Source of the DNA: RGIG9608 sp045612365
GTDB lineage: Bacteria; Bacteroidota; Bacteroidia; Bacteroidales; Paludibacteraceae
Assembly: GCA_045612365.1 (NCBI GenBank)
Contig: JAZKYY010000011.1
Location: 1-64,000 of the forward strand
Length of the DNA: 64,000 bases
Direction of reading: 5' to 3'
Below, in pieces: positions 27,801-35,251 of the stretch. Each line of letters begins with the position of its first letter. Position 1 is the stretch's first letter. Below the pieces are notes generated by a model that worked only from the letters and a program-made list of their open reading frames with translations, was not told the origin of the DNA and searched no databases. Both the position numbers and the translations under genes were made by a program.

Positions 27801-28057
27801 ACCACTGTGCCATCAGCAAGGGTTATGCTAAACAAATCGGTATTTCCGTCTAAACCAAATTCTTCTAATCCTGCAAAGTACAATTTGTTGTCAGTCATTG
27901 TATAACTTGCAGAGAAAAGATTGTTTGACAACGTCCAATTGTTTGATATTGACGTAATTGACGCAACTCCAGGTTGTTGTTGCGAAGGGAATTTCACTAT
28001 TGCAAACAATGATAAGTTTACCGAAATAAACAAAGCAAAAGCAACTATTTTTTTCAT
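24863..28057 (-). CDS. Secreted glycoside hydrolase, GH36/GH27-like, with inserted tandem domains and T9SS-type C-terminus
   Basis: A 1064-residue protein. Signal peptide residues 1-19; N-terminal beta-sandwich about 25-215 and resuming about 485-530; between them two copies of a 132-residue beta domain (about 217-348 and 349-480). The catalytic TIM barrel is about 530-880, with HYNSWYELN, DDGWDD and the likely nucleophile in FKFDGIS, as in clan GH-D alpha-galactosidases. After a beta domain, the last 75 residues (IQIVDLSGIIV, FAGTYVVNIVD, CTKEKVIVKQ) look like a type A type-IX-secretion sorting domain. Substrate unknown; an alpha-linked glycan is inferred. Confidence 0.8.
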   Translation of the reverse strand: MKKIVAFALFISVNLSLFAIVKFPSQQQPGVASITSISNNWTLSNNLFSASYTMTDNKLYFAGLEEFGLDGNTDLFSITLADGTVVLSSQMNCTNVTTENLVGDVNAVKLSEKDNGKTLKATYSYNNLNIVWRAVLRDNSHYLRTELEITATADTEMKNIVAMLYSVKNDKTVPSIVGNTRGALLVNEDFFAGLETPMGNNELITSNTSASVEGDANFSFTSWTESDWLSFSAAPTEILNLGFAASQIVAKKGLVTISSAGNSTFTFSYATGNHRMNLVGVDLVDLNGNVVASDYHIGYTGTLASRNSYTLNVPSAGNYLLRFFGETKTETITSTGNISHSGVGISLYKEFSLTSWTSETWQTISGNAPQGVLNLGFYNSQIVETKGLVNVASAGNLTFKFQFQSGYHRMNLVGVDLLDSNGNVVAQDYHIGYTGDASYNNTYTLSVPSAGVYTLRFLGEVKTETIISSGSITSSGISVSIATGSSSDVSSSQKIQGRWSRNATLKSGDTWKVSSVIGMMAEGQQRRSFLAYHERERAVPWRSFIHYNSWYELNIDRNNVIDQRMSKDDCLAVIEAWKENLFIPYDVYIDAFVWDDGWDDFNSLWDFYYPKFPNGFKELDDLCKLYNVGTGTWLGPVGGYGSSKQQRLAFWNSTHDPDITNFKLSHSEYFNAFVGRCSQMINDYDMRYFKFDGISDIGNAVGPGNEEDAEHFIRLTSALREAREDIFLNCTVGTWASPFWFQFADAVWRQDADWSTIGNQGNARQRWITYRDYMVYKNFTVGSPLCPINSLMTHGLIVSGFGNSGGNPPRAMEDDASACTAAEITKEMRCAFACGSAMVELYIDHALMTAKENGKLWGELAKCIKWHRSNADVLDDTHWVGGNPWDGSRANVYGWASWNGAKSVLTLRNPCSTSQTFTTTLRQALDIPAYVTGKIYLSDAFDGQTQYKGITNEEVDIDATITFNLPAFDVVVLNGIDVEVLTGVKDTSVKKKEETVFGREKEIVFEKIQPNSDIQIVDLSGIIVKSLKNNEENFSVKVPFAGTYVVNIVDVNGNCTKEKVIVKQ
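26618..27409 (-). repeat. Tandem duplication of a 396-bp domain inside the glycoside hydrolase
   Basis: Unit 1 (27014-27409) and unit 2 (26618-27013) share blocks such as LNLGF-SQIV, HRMNLVGVDL, NGNVVA-DYHIGYTG, YTL-VPSAG, LRF-GE-KTET. They are inserted between two parts of the N-terminal sandwich, after VEGDA and before KIQGRWSR. Confidence 0.85.
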
Positions 28058-28084
28058 ATTAATTTGAGTGTTTTTTATTCTTCA

Positions 28085-28115
28085 CAAAAGTACGAAAAAT
28101 ATATCATAAAACAAA
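28085..28115 (-). promoter_or_regulatory. Promoter of the glycoside hydrolase gene
   Basis: Minus strand: TTTG, 19-base spacer, TACTTTTG, a full consensus match. The TTTG lies inside one arm of the preceding terminator stem (28111-28120). Confidence 0.8.
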
Positions 28116-28151
28116 CCGACCCATTTCTATAGAAGAAACAAGTCGGTTTGT
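28111..28151 (-). terminator. Terminator of nanA operon
   Basis: ACAAACCGAC (28111-28120) and GTCGGTTTGT (28142-28151), ten perfect pairs; on the minus strand the second arm is followed by TTTTA. Confidence 0.7.
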
Positions 28152-28170
28152 GTTGTTTGGTTTATTTTTC

Positions 28171-28539
28171 TTATTTCATAAAAACAAAGTAAACTGCCAA
28201 AATCAAACAAACGCACGCTGCCAAATGATTCCATTGTAGAGTTTCATTTTTGAATGCAACTAGTGAAAAAACAATAAAAACTACAAGTGTAATAACTTCT
28301 TGTATGATTTTGAGTTGCATTAGAGAGAATGGCCCTCCATTTTCTCGGAATCCAATGCGATTGGCCGGAACTTGAAAACAATATTCTATCAAAGCAATTC
28401 CCCAACTTAGAAGAATGATTGCAAACAAAGGCCAATTGTTTGAAATGTTCATTTCTTGTAGTTTTAAATGACCATACCAGGCCAATATCATAAAAACATT
28501 GGCAACTACAAGTAGCAGGATGGTGTAAAAAGCAGTCAT
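28171..28539 (-). CDS. DMT-family (DUF486) small membrane protein
   Basis: Start placed at ATG 28539 (MTAFYTILLLVV), four bases after the nanA stop; a longer form would begin inside nanA and lacks family similarity. 122 residues, four membrane helices, with the family signature AWYGHLK and a C-terminal CLILAVYFVF. DUF486 proteins belong to the drug/metabolite transporter superfamily, function unknown. Linkage to nanA suggests a role connected with sialic-acid catabolism, by inference. Confidence 0.85.
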   Translation of the reverse strand: MTAFYTILLLVVANVFMILAWYGHLKLQEMNISNNWPLFAIILLSWGIALIEYCFQVPANRIGFRENGGPFSLMQLKIIQEVITLVVFIVFSLVAFKNETLQWNHLAACVCLILAVYFVFMK

Positions 28540-28543
28540 TTTT

Positions 28544-29458
28544 TTATTTGTTACAGCGTTTAAAGAAGTTGATAGCTTCAAGTTCTGCTTTCATTGCAGA
28601 TTCTTCTTCGTTGGTCATATTTTGGAATGGAGTGCGATTTCCGCCCAAGTCAAGACCTATTAATTTCATGATGCGTTTGCCGCCAACAATATTTCCACGG
28701 AAATGGCAAATGACATTAATAACTTCTTGTGCAAAATTTTGCAATTCGCGTGCTTTTTCTAGGTCGCCATCTTTCCATGCTTCGATGATGCTTGTTAAAA
28801 CTTTTCCGTTGTAGTTGGTAGTTCCGCCTATTCCACCTTGTGCTCCACCCATTGCTAGTGAAGGCAAAATGGTTTCGTCTTGTCCGTGAAGCATATCAAA
28901 TTTTCCATTGCCGTAAAGGCGACATTGATTGTATTCGTAAATGCTTTCGAACGTATATTTTATTCCAGCAAAATTTGGAATTCTTCCATCGACTGCTTCT
29001 AAGAATTTTACCATTGGCAAAAAAGCACCATTAAAAGCAGGAATGTGATAGTAGTAGAAAGGAAGATTTGGAGCGCCAGATGCAATTTCTTCACAATATT
29101 TTACCAATTCTTCTATTCGATTGATTTTTGGAAAAGGAGGAGCCATTGCTCCAATACCCCAAGCACCAATTTTTTGAGCATGCTCGGCAAGTTTCTTGCT
29201 ACTACGAACACAGCAACTACCGACGTGAACAATTACTTTGAAATCCTTTGGAGCAGCTGCCATCCAAGCTTCGGCAAGTTGCATGCGTTCTTCGTCGGTA
29301 AGCATATAGCCTTCTCCCGACGATCCGTTTATAAAAACGCCTTTTAATCCGTTGCGTTGCAAGAGCGCTGCGTATTCTGGTATTGGTTTTAAGTTTACAT
29401 CTCCATTTTCATCAAATGGTGTAAATGGTGCATTAATAAGTCCTATAATCTTTTCCAT
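28544..29458 (-). CDS. nanA: N-acetylneuraminate lyase
   Basis: A 304-residue TIM-barrel aldolase of the DapA/NanA family. GSSGEG (about 46-51) binds the pyruvate carboxylate, the YYYHIP stretch (about 135-140) contains the catalytic Tyr, and the Schiff-base Lys is in GIKYT (about 166). The YHIP and GQDE signatures favour neuraminate lyase over dihydrodipicolinate synthase. It splits sialic acid into pyruvate and N-acetylmannosamine. The only partner here is the DUF486 gene; no epimerase or kinase is nearby. Confidence 0.88.
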   Translation of the reverse strand: MEKIIGLINAPFTPFDENGDVNLKPIPEYAALLQRNGLKGVFINGSSGEGYMLTDEERMQLAEAWMAAAPKDFKVIVHVGSCCVRSSKKLAEHAQKIGAWGIGAMAPPFPKINRIEELVKYCEEIASGAPNLPFYYYHIPAFNGAFLPMVKFLEAVDGRIPNFAGIKYTFESIYEYNQCRLYGNGKFDMLHGQDETILPSLAMGGAQGGIGGTTNYNGKVLTSIIEAWKDGDLEKARELQNFAQEVINVICHFRGNIVGGKRIMKLIGLDLGGNRTPFQNMTNEEESAMKAELEAINFFKRCNK

Positions 29459-29541
29459 GATAAAATATTTTTAGTCCGGCAAAAATAAAAAAGTTCTTTC
29501 GAAGAATTATGTTGGTTGAGAAAAAACAAAGAACAAGTTTT

Positions 29542-29571
29542 TTTGAGAAAGTATAAATATTTTTAACTTTG
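29542..29571 (+). promoter_or_regulatory. Promoter of 6S-like RNA
   Basis: TTTG (29542-29545), 18-base spacer, TAACTTTG (29564-29571). Confidence 0.7.
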
Positions 29572-29576
29572 CATTA

Positions 29577-29755
29577 ACAAAGAAAAGAAGTCGCATTGCT
29601 TTAAGAGATTGGAAAACTCAACGAAAAATTTAAAAACGAGTAAAGTTAGTTTTTAATGGCGTGCTGCCTATGGTGCAGATTACAAAGATTACTGACAGCT
29701 CAAATCCTATTAATAGGAGTTTTCTCAACAAAAAAGGCAGTGCGATATCTTTTTA
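29577..29755 (+). ncRNA. 6S-like structured RNA
   Basis: In the 420-base space between nanA and asnA. A closing helix joins TCGCATTGC (29591-29599) to GCAGTGCGA (29737-29745, one G-U); a second helix joins GAAAACTC (29612-29619) to GAGTTTTC (29717-29724); the interior holds a hairpin CTGC-CTATGGT-GCAG and the palindrome TCCTATTAATAGGA. Large A-rich asymmetric bubble, about 180 bases, own promoter, T-run after the closing helix: this is the 6S or 6S-Flavo architecture. The transcript may extend to the hairpin at 29799-29826. Confidence 0.6.
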
Positions 29756-29798
29756 AATACATAAAGTTGAATTTATCAATTTGTCAAACTATTTTACA

Positions 29799-29826
29799 AT
29801 AAACATGTCAAAATGTTTATTTTTTT
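29799..29826 (+). terminator. Terminator after 6S-like RNA
   Basis: ATAAACAT-GTCAAA-ATGTTTAT followed by six T. Confidence 0.65.
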
Positions 29827-29855
29827 GTCGTAAAACTAAAAAAATGCTATCTTTG
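29824..29855 (+). promoter_or_regulatory. Promoter of asnA
   Basis: TTTG (29824-29827), 20-base spacer, TATCTTTG (29848-29855). It begins in the T-run of the preceding terminator. Confidence 0.7.
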
Positions 29856-29877
29856 CGCAATTTTTAGAAGAAAAAAT

Positions 29878-30918
29878 ATGAGTTATTTAATAAAACCAAA
29901 AGGATATAGTTCGTTGCTTGATTTGCGCCAAACGGAGTTTGCTATAAAGCAGTTGAAAGACTTTTTTCAACTGAATTTGTCGGCAGAGTTACGTTTAAGA
30001 CGTGTTACTGCTCCTCTTTTTGTGTTAAAAGGAACAGGTTTGAACGATGAATTGAGCGGGACGGAACGAGCTGTAACTTTTCCAGTGAAAGATTTGGGCG
30101 ATGCAGAGGCAGAGGTTGTTCATTCTTTGGCAAAATGGAAAAGAGTAATGTTGGCCGAATATAAAATAGAGGAAGGTTATGGTTTGTATACCGACATGAA
30201 TGCAATTCGTGCAGATGAAGAAAATCTTGGAAATCTGCATTCTCTCTATGTGGATCAATGGGATTGGGAGCAAACTATCAACGAAAAAGATCGCAATGTT
30301 GATTATTTGAAAGATATTGTGCGAAGAATTTATGCCGTAATGTTGCGATGTGAGTACATGGTTTATGAAATGTTCCCACAAATTAGACCAATTTTGCCTC
30401 CAGAAATACATTTTATTCACGCAGAAGAATTGAGACTAAAATATCCTCAACTTTCTCCCAAAGATCGTGAGCGCGAGATTACAAAAAAATATGGGGCTGT
30501 TTTTATAATGGGTATAGGTACAACATTGGCCGACGGTTCTCAGCATGACCTTCGTGCTCCTGATTATGATGACTGGACTTCTATGGGAGAAAATGGTCTT
30601 AGTGGGTTGAATGGTGATATTCTTATTTGGAATCCATTGTTGGATTGTGCTGTGGAAATGTCGTCGATGGGTGTGAGAGTAAACAAAGAGGCATTGTTGC
30701 GTCAGTTGCAATTGACCAATAAAGAGGAAAAGAAAGAGCTAATGTTCCATAAAAAACTTTTAGAAGGAGCTTTGCCTCAAAGTATCGGCGGCGGAATAGG
30801 ACAGTCGCGTGTATGTATGTTTTTCTTAAGAAAAGCCCATATTGGGGAAATTCAGGCAAGTATTTGGCCTGAAACAATGCGAAAAGAAGCTGCTGATTCA
30901 GGGATTTTCTTAATTTGA
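29878..30918 (+). CDS. asnA: Aspartate-ammonia ligase (asparagine synthetase A)
   Basis: A 346-residue class-II-synthetase-like enzyme making asparagine from aspartate, ammonia and ATP. Signature stretches: RLRRVTAPLFV, GTERAVTFPV, LHSLYVDQWDWE, and the C-terminal IGGGIGQSRVCMF-LRKAHIGE-Q, which matches the ATP-binding motif 3. Full length for the family. It has its own promoter; the DUF5606 gene begins 79 bases later. Confidence 0.97.
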   Translation: MSYLIKPKGYSSLLDLRQTEFAIKQLKDFFQLNLSAELRLRRVTAPLFVLKGTGLNDELSGTERAVTFPVKDLGDAEAEVVHSLAKWKRVMLAEYKIEEGYGLYTDMNAIRADEENLGNLHSLYVDQWDWEQTINEKDRNVDYLKDIVRRIYAVMLRCEYMVYEMFPQIRPILPPEIHFIHAEELRLKYPQLSPKDREREITKKYGAVFIMGIGTTLADGSQHDLRAPDYDDWTSMGENGLSGLNGDILIWNPLLDCAVEMSSMGVRVNKEALLRQLQLTNKEEKKELMFHKKLLEGALPQSIGGGIGQSRVCMFFLRKAHIGEIQASIWPETMRKEAADSGIFLI

Positions 30919-30997
30919 TAGAAAAAAAATGATTGCGTTCGTTTTGAAAGCAGTCAATGTTGTAAATTTGTAAATTGTTTTTTTTGATTAACGCATT

Positions 30998-31417
30998 ATG
31001 ATTTCAAATATTTTATCTATTCATGGAATGTCGGGATTGTACAAACTTATTTCCCGAAATAGAAATTGTTTTATAGTAGAATCTCTTTCTGAGAAAAAAC
31101 GTGCATCTATCCCTATGGAAAAGAAAATGATTTCACTAGGAGATATTGCTATTTATACCGAAGAAACAGAGATGCCTTTGCGTCAAGTTTTTAGCTCAAT
31201 TAAAGAAAAATTTGGTACTCAAAAATTGGAAATAGATCCAAAATCTGCTGCAGAAGTGTTGGTAAAATGGTTTTTTGATGTACTGCCAAGTTTTGATATA
31301 GATAGAGTTTATCCTTCAGATATCAAAAAAGTTATTGTATGGTATAATTTGTTGGTAGAGAATGGAATAGTAGATTTTGATGAAGAAGAACAACAAGAAA
31401 ATGATATAGAAAAATGA
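30998..31417 (+). CDS. DUF5606-domain protein
   Basis: A 139-residue soluble protein with an N-terminal SH3-like half (SGLYKLISRNRNCFIVESL) and a helical second half ending in an acidic tail. DUF5606 is found in Bacteroidetes; no function is known to me. Its last four bases (ATGA) overlap the start of the carboxyltransferase gene, so the two are probably translationally coupled. Confidence 0.8.
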   Translation: MISNILSIHGMSGLYKLISRNRNCFIVESLSEKKRASIPMEKKMISLGDIAIYTEETEMPLRQVFSSIKEKFGTQKLEIDPKSAAEVLVKWFFDVLPSFDIDRVYPSDIKKVIVWYNLLVENGIVDFDEEEQQENDIEK

Positions 31418-33177
31418 AAAGAGAAATAAAATTTAGTCTTTTGTATCGTGATATGTGGCAGTCTTCTGGAAAGTATGTGCCACGTAAGGATCAGTTGGCA
31501 GAAATTGCTCCTGTGATTATAGATATGGGTTGTTTTGCTCGTGTAGAAACCAATGGTGGTGCAAGTGAGCAAGTGAATTTGCTTTACGGAGAAAATCCGA
31601 ATCAGGCCGTACGTACGTTTACAAAACCCTTTAATGAAGCAGGAATCCAAACTCATATGCTCGACCGTGGTTTGAATGGTTTGCGTATGAATCCTGTCCC
31701 TGCCGATGTGCGTGAGTTAATGTACAAAGTCAAAAAAGCACAAGGGACTGATATTACACGAATTTTTGACGGACTAAATGATGTTCGCAATATTGCTCCA
31801 TCTATACGTTATGCCAAAGCTGCAGGAATGATTGCTCAGGCAACAATGTGTATCACACATTCAGAAGTTCATACTGCTGAATATTATATTAACATGGCGG
31901 AACAACTAATTGCTGAAGGTGCTCAAGAAATATGTCTAAAAGATATGGCTGGTATTGGTCGCCCTGAAACATTAGCAAAGATTGTAAAGGCAATTAAATC
32001 TAGCCACCCAGACATTACACTTCAATATCACGGACATTCTGGTCCTGGTTTTTCAATTGCTACAATGTTAGAAATTGCAAAGGCAGGAATTGATATTCTT
32101 GATGTAGCAATGGAACCACTTTCTTGGGGAATGGTTCATCCTGATGTAATTACAATACAAGCAATGCTTAAAGATGCAGGTTTCCTAGTGCCTGAAATCA
32201 ATATGAAAGCTTATATGGAAGCTCGTCGTTTGACTCAAAGTTATATCGATGATTTCTTGGGTTATTTCATTGATCCTCGTAATCGTTTTATGACTTCTTT
32301 GCTTATTGGATGCGGACTTCCTGGTGGAATGATGGGCTCTTTAATGGCAGATTTGAAAGGTGTGCATGTGGCAATCAACACCAATCTTAAAGCTCAAGGA
32401 AAAGCAGAATTGACAGAAGACGAACTTCTCGTCCAGCTCTTTGATGAAGTGAAATATATTTGGCCAAAATTGGGAAATCCTCCTTTGGTAACTCCATTTA
32501 GCCAATATGTTAAAAATGTTGCATTGATGAATATTTTTGCAATGAGCAGAGGACAAGAACGTTATTCGATGATTGATGAAAATACATGGAATATGATTCT
32601 TGGAAAAGCAGGTCGTTTGCCAGGAAAATTAGACCAAGAAATTATCGATTTGGCAAAATCTAAAAACCTAGAATTCTTTGAAGGAGACCCTCAAGACAAC
32701 TATCCAAACGTATTGCCAAAATATATCAAGGAAATGGAAGAACTTGGTTGGGATAGAGGTCAAGACGATGAAGAATTGTTTGAATTTGCTATGCACGAAA
32801 AACAATATCGCGAATACAAATCGGGAGAGGCTAAGAAAAACTTCAATAGAGAACTTCAGCAAAAAATGGAAGCGAAGTTCAAATCTGCTGGAGTGGAAGT
32901 AAAAATGCCTGACTTACGCGCCACAAAATATCCAAATGCAGAAAGAGTTGAATCTGTATCAAAAGGTCGACTAATTTGGGAACTAGACTATAATGATCAT
33001 TCAACGCCTCCTGCACACGGAACTTCTTTTGCAGAAGGAGATGTAATTGCTTATCTTGAAACTCCAAATGGAATTGAAGAGGTGAAAACAAATTTTGCAG
33101 GTAAAATTGTTTCTATAGAAAAGCAACAAGGAGATATTATAGAGAAAGGCGATGTCATAGCATACTTGGAAAAGTAA
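31414..33177 (+). CDS. Oxaloacetate decarboxylase alpha / pyruvate carboxylase B-type carboxyltransferase, without biotin site
   Basis: A 587-residue protein. Carboxyltransferase barrel residues 1-290: RDMWQSS in place of RDAHQS, CLKDMAG with the carbamylated metal Lys, and QYHGHSGPG with the metal His pair. The PYC_OADA helical domain follows to about 470. The final 75 residues fold like a biotinyl carrier (GRLIWEL, FAEGDVIAYLE, GKIVSIEKQQGD, DVIAYLEK), but where EAMKM should be there is LETPNGIEEV, so no biotin Lys. Biotin must come from another subunit. Substrate, pyruvate/oxaloacetate or methylmalonyl-CoA, is not settled. Confidence 0.85.
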   Translation: MKREIKFSLLYRDMWQSSGKYVPRKDQLAEIAPVIIDMGCFARVETNGGASEQVNLLYGENPNQAVRTFTKPFNEAGIQTHMLDRGLNGLRMNPVPADVRELMYKVKKAQGTDITRIFDGLNDVRNIAPSIRYAKAAGMIAQATMCITHSEVHTAEYYINMAEQLIAEGAQEICLKDMAGIGRPETLAKIVKAIKSSHPDITLQYHGHSGPGFSIATMLEIAKAGIDILDVAMEPLSWGMVHPDVITIQAMLKDAGFLVPEINMKAYMEARRLTQSYIDDFLGYFIDPRNRFMTSLLIGCGLPGGMMGSLMADLKGVHVAINTNLKAQGKAELTEDELLVQLFDEVKYIWPKLGNPPLVTPFSQYVKNVALMNIFAMSRGQERYSMIDENTWNMILGKAGRLPGKLDQEIIDLAKSKNLEFFEGDPQDNYPNVLPKYIKEMEELGWDRGQDDEELFEFAMHEKQYREYKSGEAKKNFNRELQQKMEAKFKSAGVEVKMPDLRATKYPNAERVESVSKGRLIWELDYNDHSTPPAHGTSFAEGDVIAYLETPNGIEEVKTNFAGKIVSIEKQQGDIIEKGDVIAYLEK

Positions 33178-33204
33178 ATAATTGAAATAAGTTTTGTATC
33201 TTTG

Positions 33205-33355
33205 TACTCAGAAAGGGTATTTTGATTTTCAGCTACAGAGTTCGATTGTCTGTTAAGGTTGTCAATTAAAGTACCCTTTTCTATTTCAGTCAAGAGAAAT
33301 ATAATTTTCTGCTAAAGAGATGGGAATTTTAAGAGATTTCCATCTTTCTTTTTTT
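33205..33355 (+). ncRNA. Candidate small RNA between carboxyltransferase and nuclease genes
   Basis: A -7 box TATCTTTG (33197-33204; no good -33) precedes AGAAAGGGTA (33210-33219), which pairs with TACCCTTTTCT (33272-33282) and encloses a hairpin ACAGA/TCTGT (33235, 33249). A terminator, AGATGGGAA/TTTCCATCT plus a T-run (33318-33355), ends the unit. It could alternatively be the 3' UTR of the upstream gene. Confidence 0.4.
33318..33355 (+). terminator. Intrinsic terminator
   Basis: Nine-pair stem AGATGGGAA (33318-33326) with TTTCCATCT (33337-33345), then a T-rich run. Confidence 0.8.
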
Positions 33356-33424
33356 GATATATTCAAGAGGAGAAAAGAAAGCTTTTGTATTTTTGTAAAC
33401 ATAAAAAGCTAAACAAAAAGTTGG

Positions 33425-33970
33425 ATGAAAAAACAAGTTAGTGTTGCTGGCGTTTCGAGGAATGACAACAGTAATTTTAGAGTGTTGATTCTAAAAGAAG
33501 TTGCTGGAGAGAGAACATTGCCGTTAGTTATTGGTCAGGCAGAGGCTCAAGCTATAGTTGCGGCTTTGGAATCTCTAAAGTTGCCTCGTCCGTTAGTTTA
33601 CGATACGTTTGCCAATGTTTTTGAAGTGTTTGATGTGACACTAAAAGAAGTTTTCATTTATAATAAAAAAGATGGTGTTTATTTTAGCAATATCATTTGT
33701 GAACAACAAGAAAAAAACGTTGAGATAGATTCTCGACCATCGGATGCTATCGCATTGGCATTGAGAGCAAATGCACCAATTTTTTTGGAAGAAGAAATTT
33801 TGGAAAACTATGGAGTAAACATTAAAGATAAGGTTGTTTTTTTGAAGCACGAGATGTCGCTGTTTGATATGGACCGTACACAACTTGAAGCATTGCAAGA
33901 AGAATGTGTAAAGGCAGAGGATTACGAAAAAGCGGCGGCGATTAGGGATGTTTTGAAAACTAAAATATAG
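33425..33970 (+). CDS. Bifunctional nuclease (BFN) domain protein with UVR motif
   Basis: A 181-residue protein. BFN (DUF151) domain residues 1-130: LPLVIGQAEAQAI, SRPSDAIALALR; then a C-terminal UvrB/UvrC-like motif (about 148-180: LQEECVKAEDYEKAAAIRD). This architecture is widespread in Bacteroidetes. BFN proteins have been linked to RNase/DNase activity in plants; the bacterial role is not established. It lies 9 bases upstream of the transporter gene and starts a three-gene operon. Confidence 0.88.
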   Translation: MKKQVSVAGVSRNDNSNFRVLILKEVAGERTLPLVIGQAEAQAIVAALESLKLPRPLVYDTFANVFEVFDVTLKEVFIYNKKDGVYFSNIICEQQEKNVEIDSRPSDAIALALRANAPIFLEEEILENYGVNIKDKVVFLKHEMSLFDMDRTQLEALQEECVKAEDYEKAAAIRDVLKTKI

Positions 33971-33979
33971 CGAAGATAT

Positions 33980-35251
33980 ATGGGATTAAAACTTAGATTG
34001 ACGGTGATGAATTTTCTCCAATTTGCTGTTTGGGGAGCTTATTTGACGTGTATTGGAAATTTTCTTGGACGTGTTGGTTTGGGTGAATATATTTCTTGGT
34101 TTTATGTGTCTCAGGGTGTGGTTTCTATTTTTATGCCATCTATAATGGGCGCAATAGCCGATAAATTTGTACAACCACAGCGTTTGCTCGGAATTTCTCA
34201 TCTTATGTCGTCTGTGTTTATGCTTATTGTTGCAATAGTAGGTTCGCAAGGAGAAGGAGTTGATGTTTGGTCTGTTTTTTTGCCATATTGCGTAAGTGTA
34301 GCTTTTTATATGCCGACTATAGCATTGTCCAATACCGTGGCATTTTCGGCATTGCAACGTTATGGTTTTGATACTGTAAAAGATTTTCCTCCAATTCGTG
34401 TTTTTGGAACAATTGGTTTTATCGTTGCAATGTGGTTTGTCAATTTTGTGAAATTTGGATTAGCAGAAACTGCTCAGTTCACTTATATGCAATTGGTTAT
34501 TTCTGGAGTATTAGGAATTGTATTAGGGATTTACTGCTTTTCTTTACCACAATGTTTTATTGATTCGTCTGTTGTAAATCGTAAAAAAACACTTGTTCAG
34601 CGTCTTGGTTTAGATGCATTTATTCTTTTAAAGCAAAAGAAAATGTTGGTTTTCTTTGTTTTTTCTATGCTTCTTGGGGTGAGTTTGCAAATTACTAATG
34701 GTTTTGCAACTCCTTATATTAATCACTTTGCAGCGGTGGAAGAAAGTTGGTTTGCTCAAAATCCAACACTTTTGATTTCGGTTAGTCAAATTTGTGAGGC
34801 ATTATGTCTTTTGCTTATCCCATTTTTTCTAAAACGTTTTGGAATTAAAAAGGTGATGCTAATTGCAATGTTTGGTTGGGTTGCACGTTTTGGATTCTTT
34901 GGAATTGGTTCAACGGAGAGTATTTTAGGTGTTGTTTTTCTATTACTCTCTTGTGTGGTTTATGGGGTTGCATTTGATTTTTTCAATGTGTCGGGTGCAC
35001 TTTTTGTTGAGCAAGAGTCAAGCAAACCGATGCAAGCAAGTGCTCAAGGTTTGTTTATGCTTATGACCAACGGAATAGGAGCTTCGGTGGGAACGTGGAT
35101 TGCTGGAAAAATAGTTAATCACTATTGTGAATGGTCTGCAGGTTATCTGATTGGCAATTGGGAAGTTGTTTGGTTTATTTTTACAGCATATTCGTTGGTT
35201 GTAGCTGTGCTATTTGCATTTATGTTCAAGTACAAACATAAGAGATTATGA
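33980..35251 (+). CDS. Nucleoside:H+ symporter, NupG/XapB type (MFS)
   Basis: A 423-residue inner-membrane transporter with 12 hydrophobic segments. The N-terminus LRLTVMNFLQFAVWGAYL and FPPIRVFGTIGFIVA are hallmarks of the nucleoside permease family. It would import nucleosides with protons. The stop overlaps the S41 protease start (ATGA at 35248-35251), and the BFN nuclease gene lies directly upstream; a nuclease plus nucleoside importer is suggestive but unproven. Confidence 0.85.
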   Translation: MGLKLRLTVMNFLQFAVWGAYLTCIGNFLGRVGLGEYISWFYVSQGVVSIFMPSIMGAIADKFVQPQRLLGISHLMSSVFMLIVAIVGSQGEGVDVWSVFLPYCVSVAFYMPTIALSNTVAFSALQRYGFDTVKDFPPIRVFGTIGFIVAMWFVNFVKFGLAETAQFTYMQLVISGVLGIVLGIYCFSLPQCFIDSSVVNRKKTLVQRLGLDAFILLKQKKMLVFFVFSMLLGVSLQITNGFATPYINHFAAVEESWFAQNPTLLISVSQICEALCLLLIPFFLKRFGIKKVMLIAMFGWVARFGFFGIGSTESILGVVFLLLSCVVYGVAFDFFNVSGALFVEQESSKPMQASAQGLFMLMTNGIGASVGTWIAGKIVNHYCEWSAGYLIGNWEVVWFIFTAYSLVVAVLFAFMFKYKHKRL

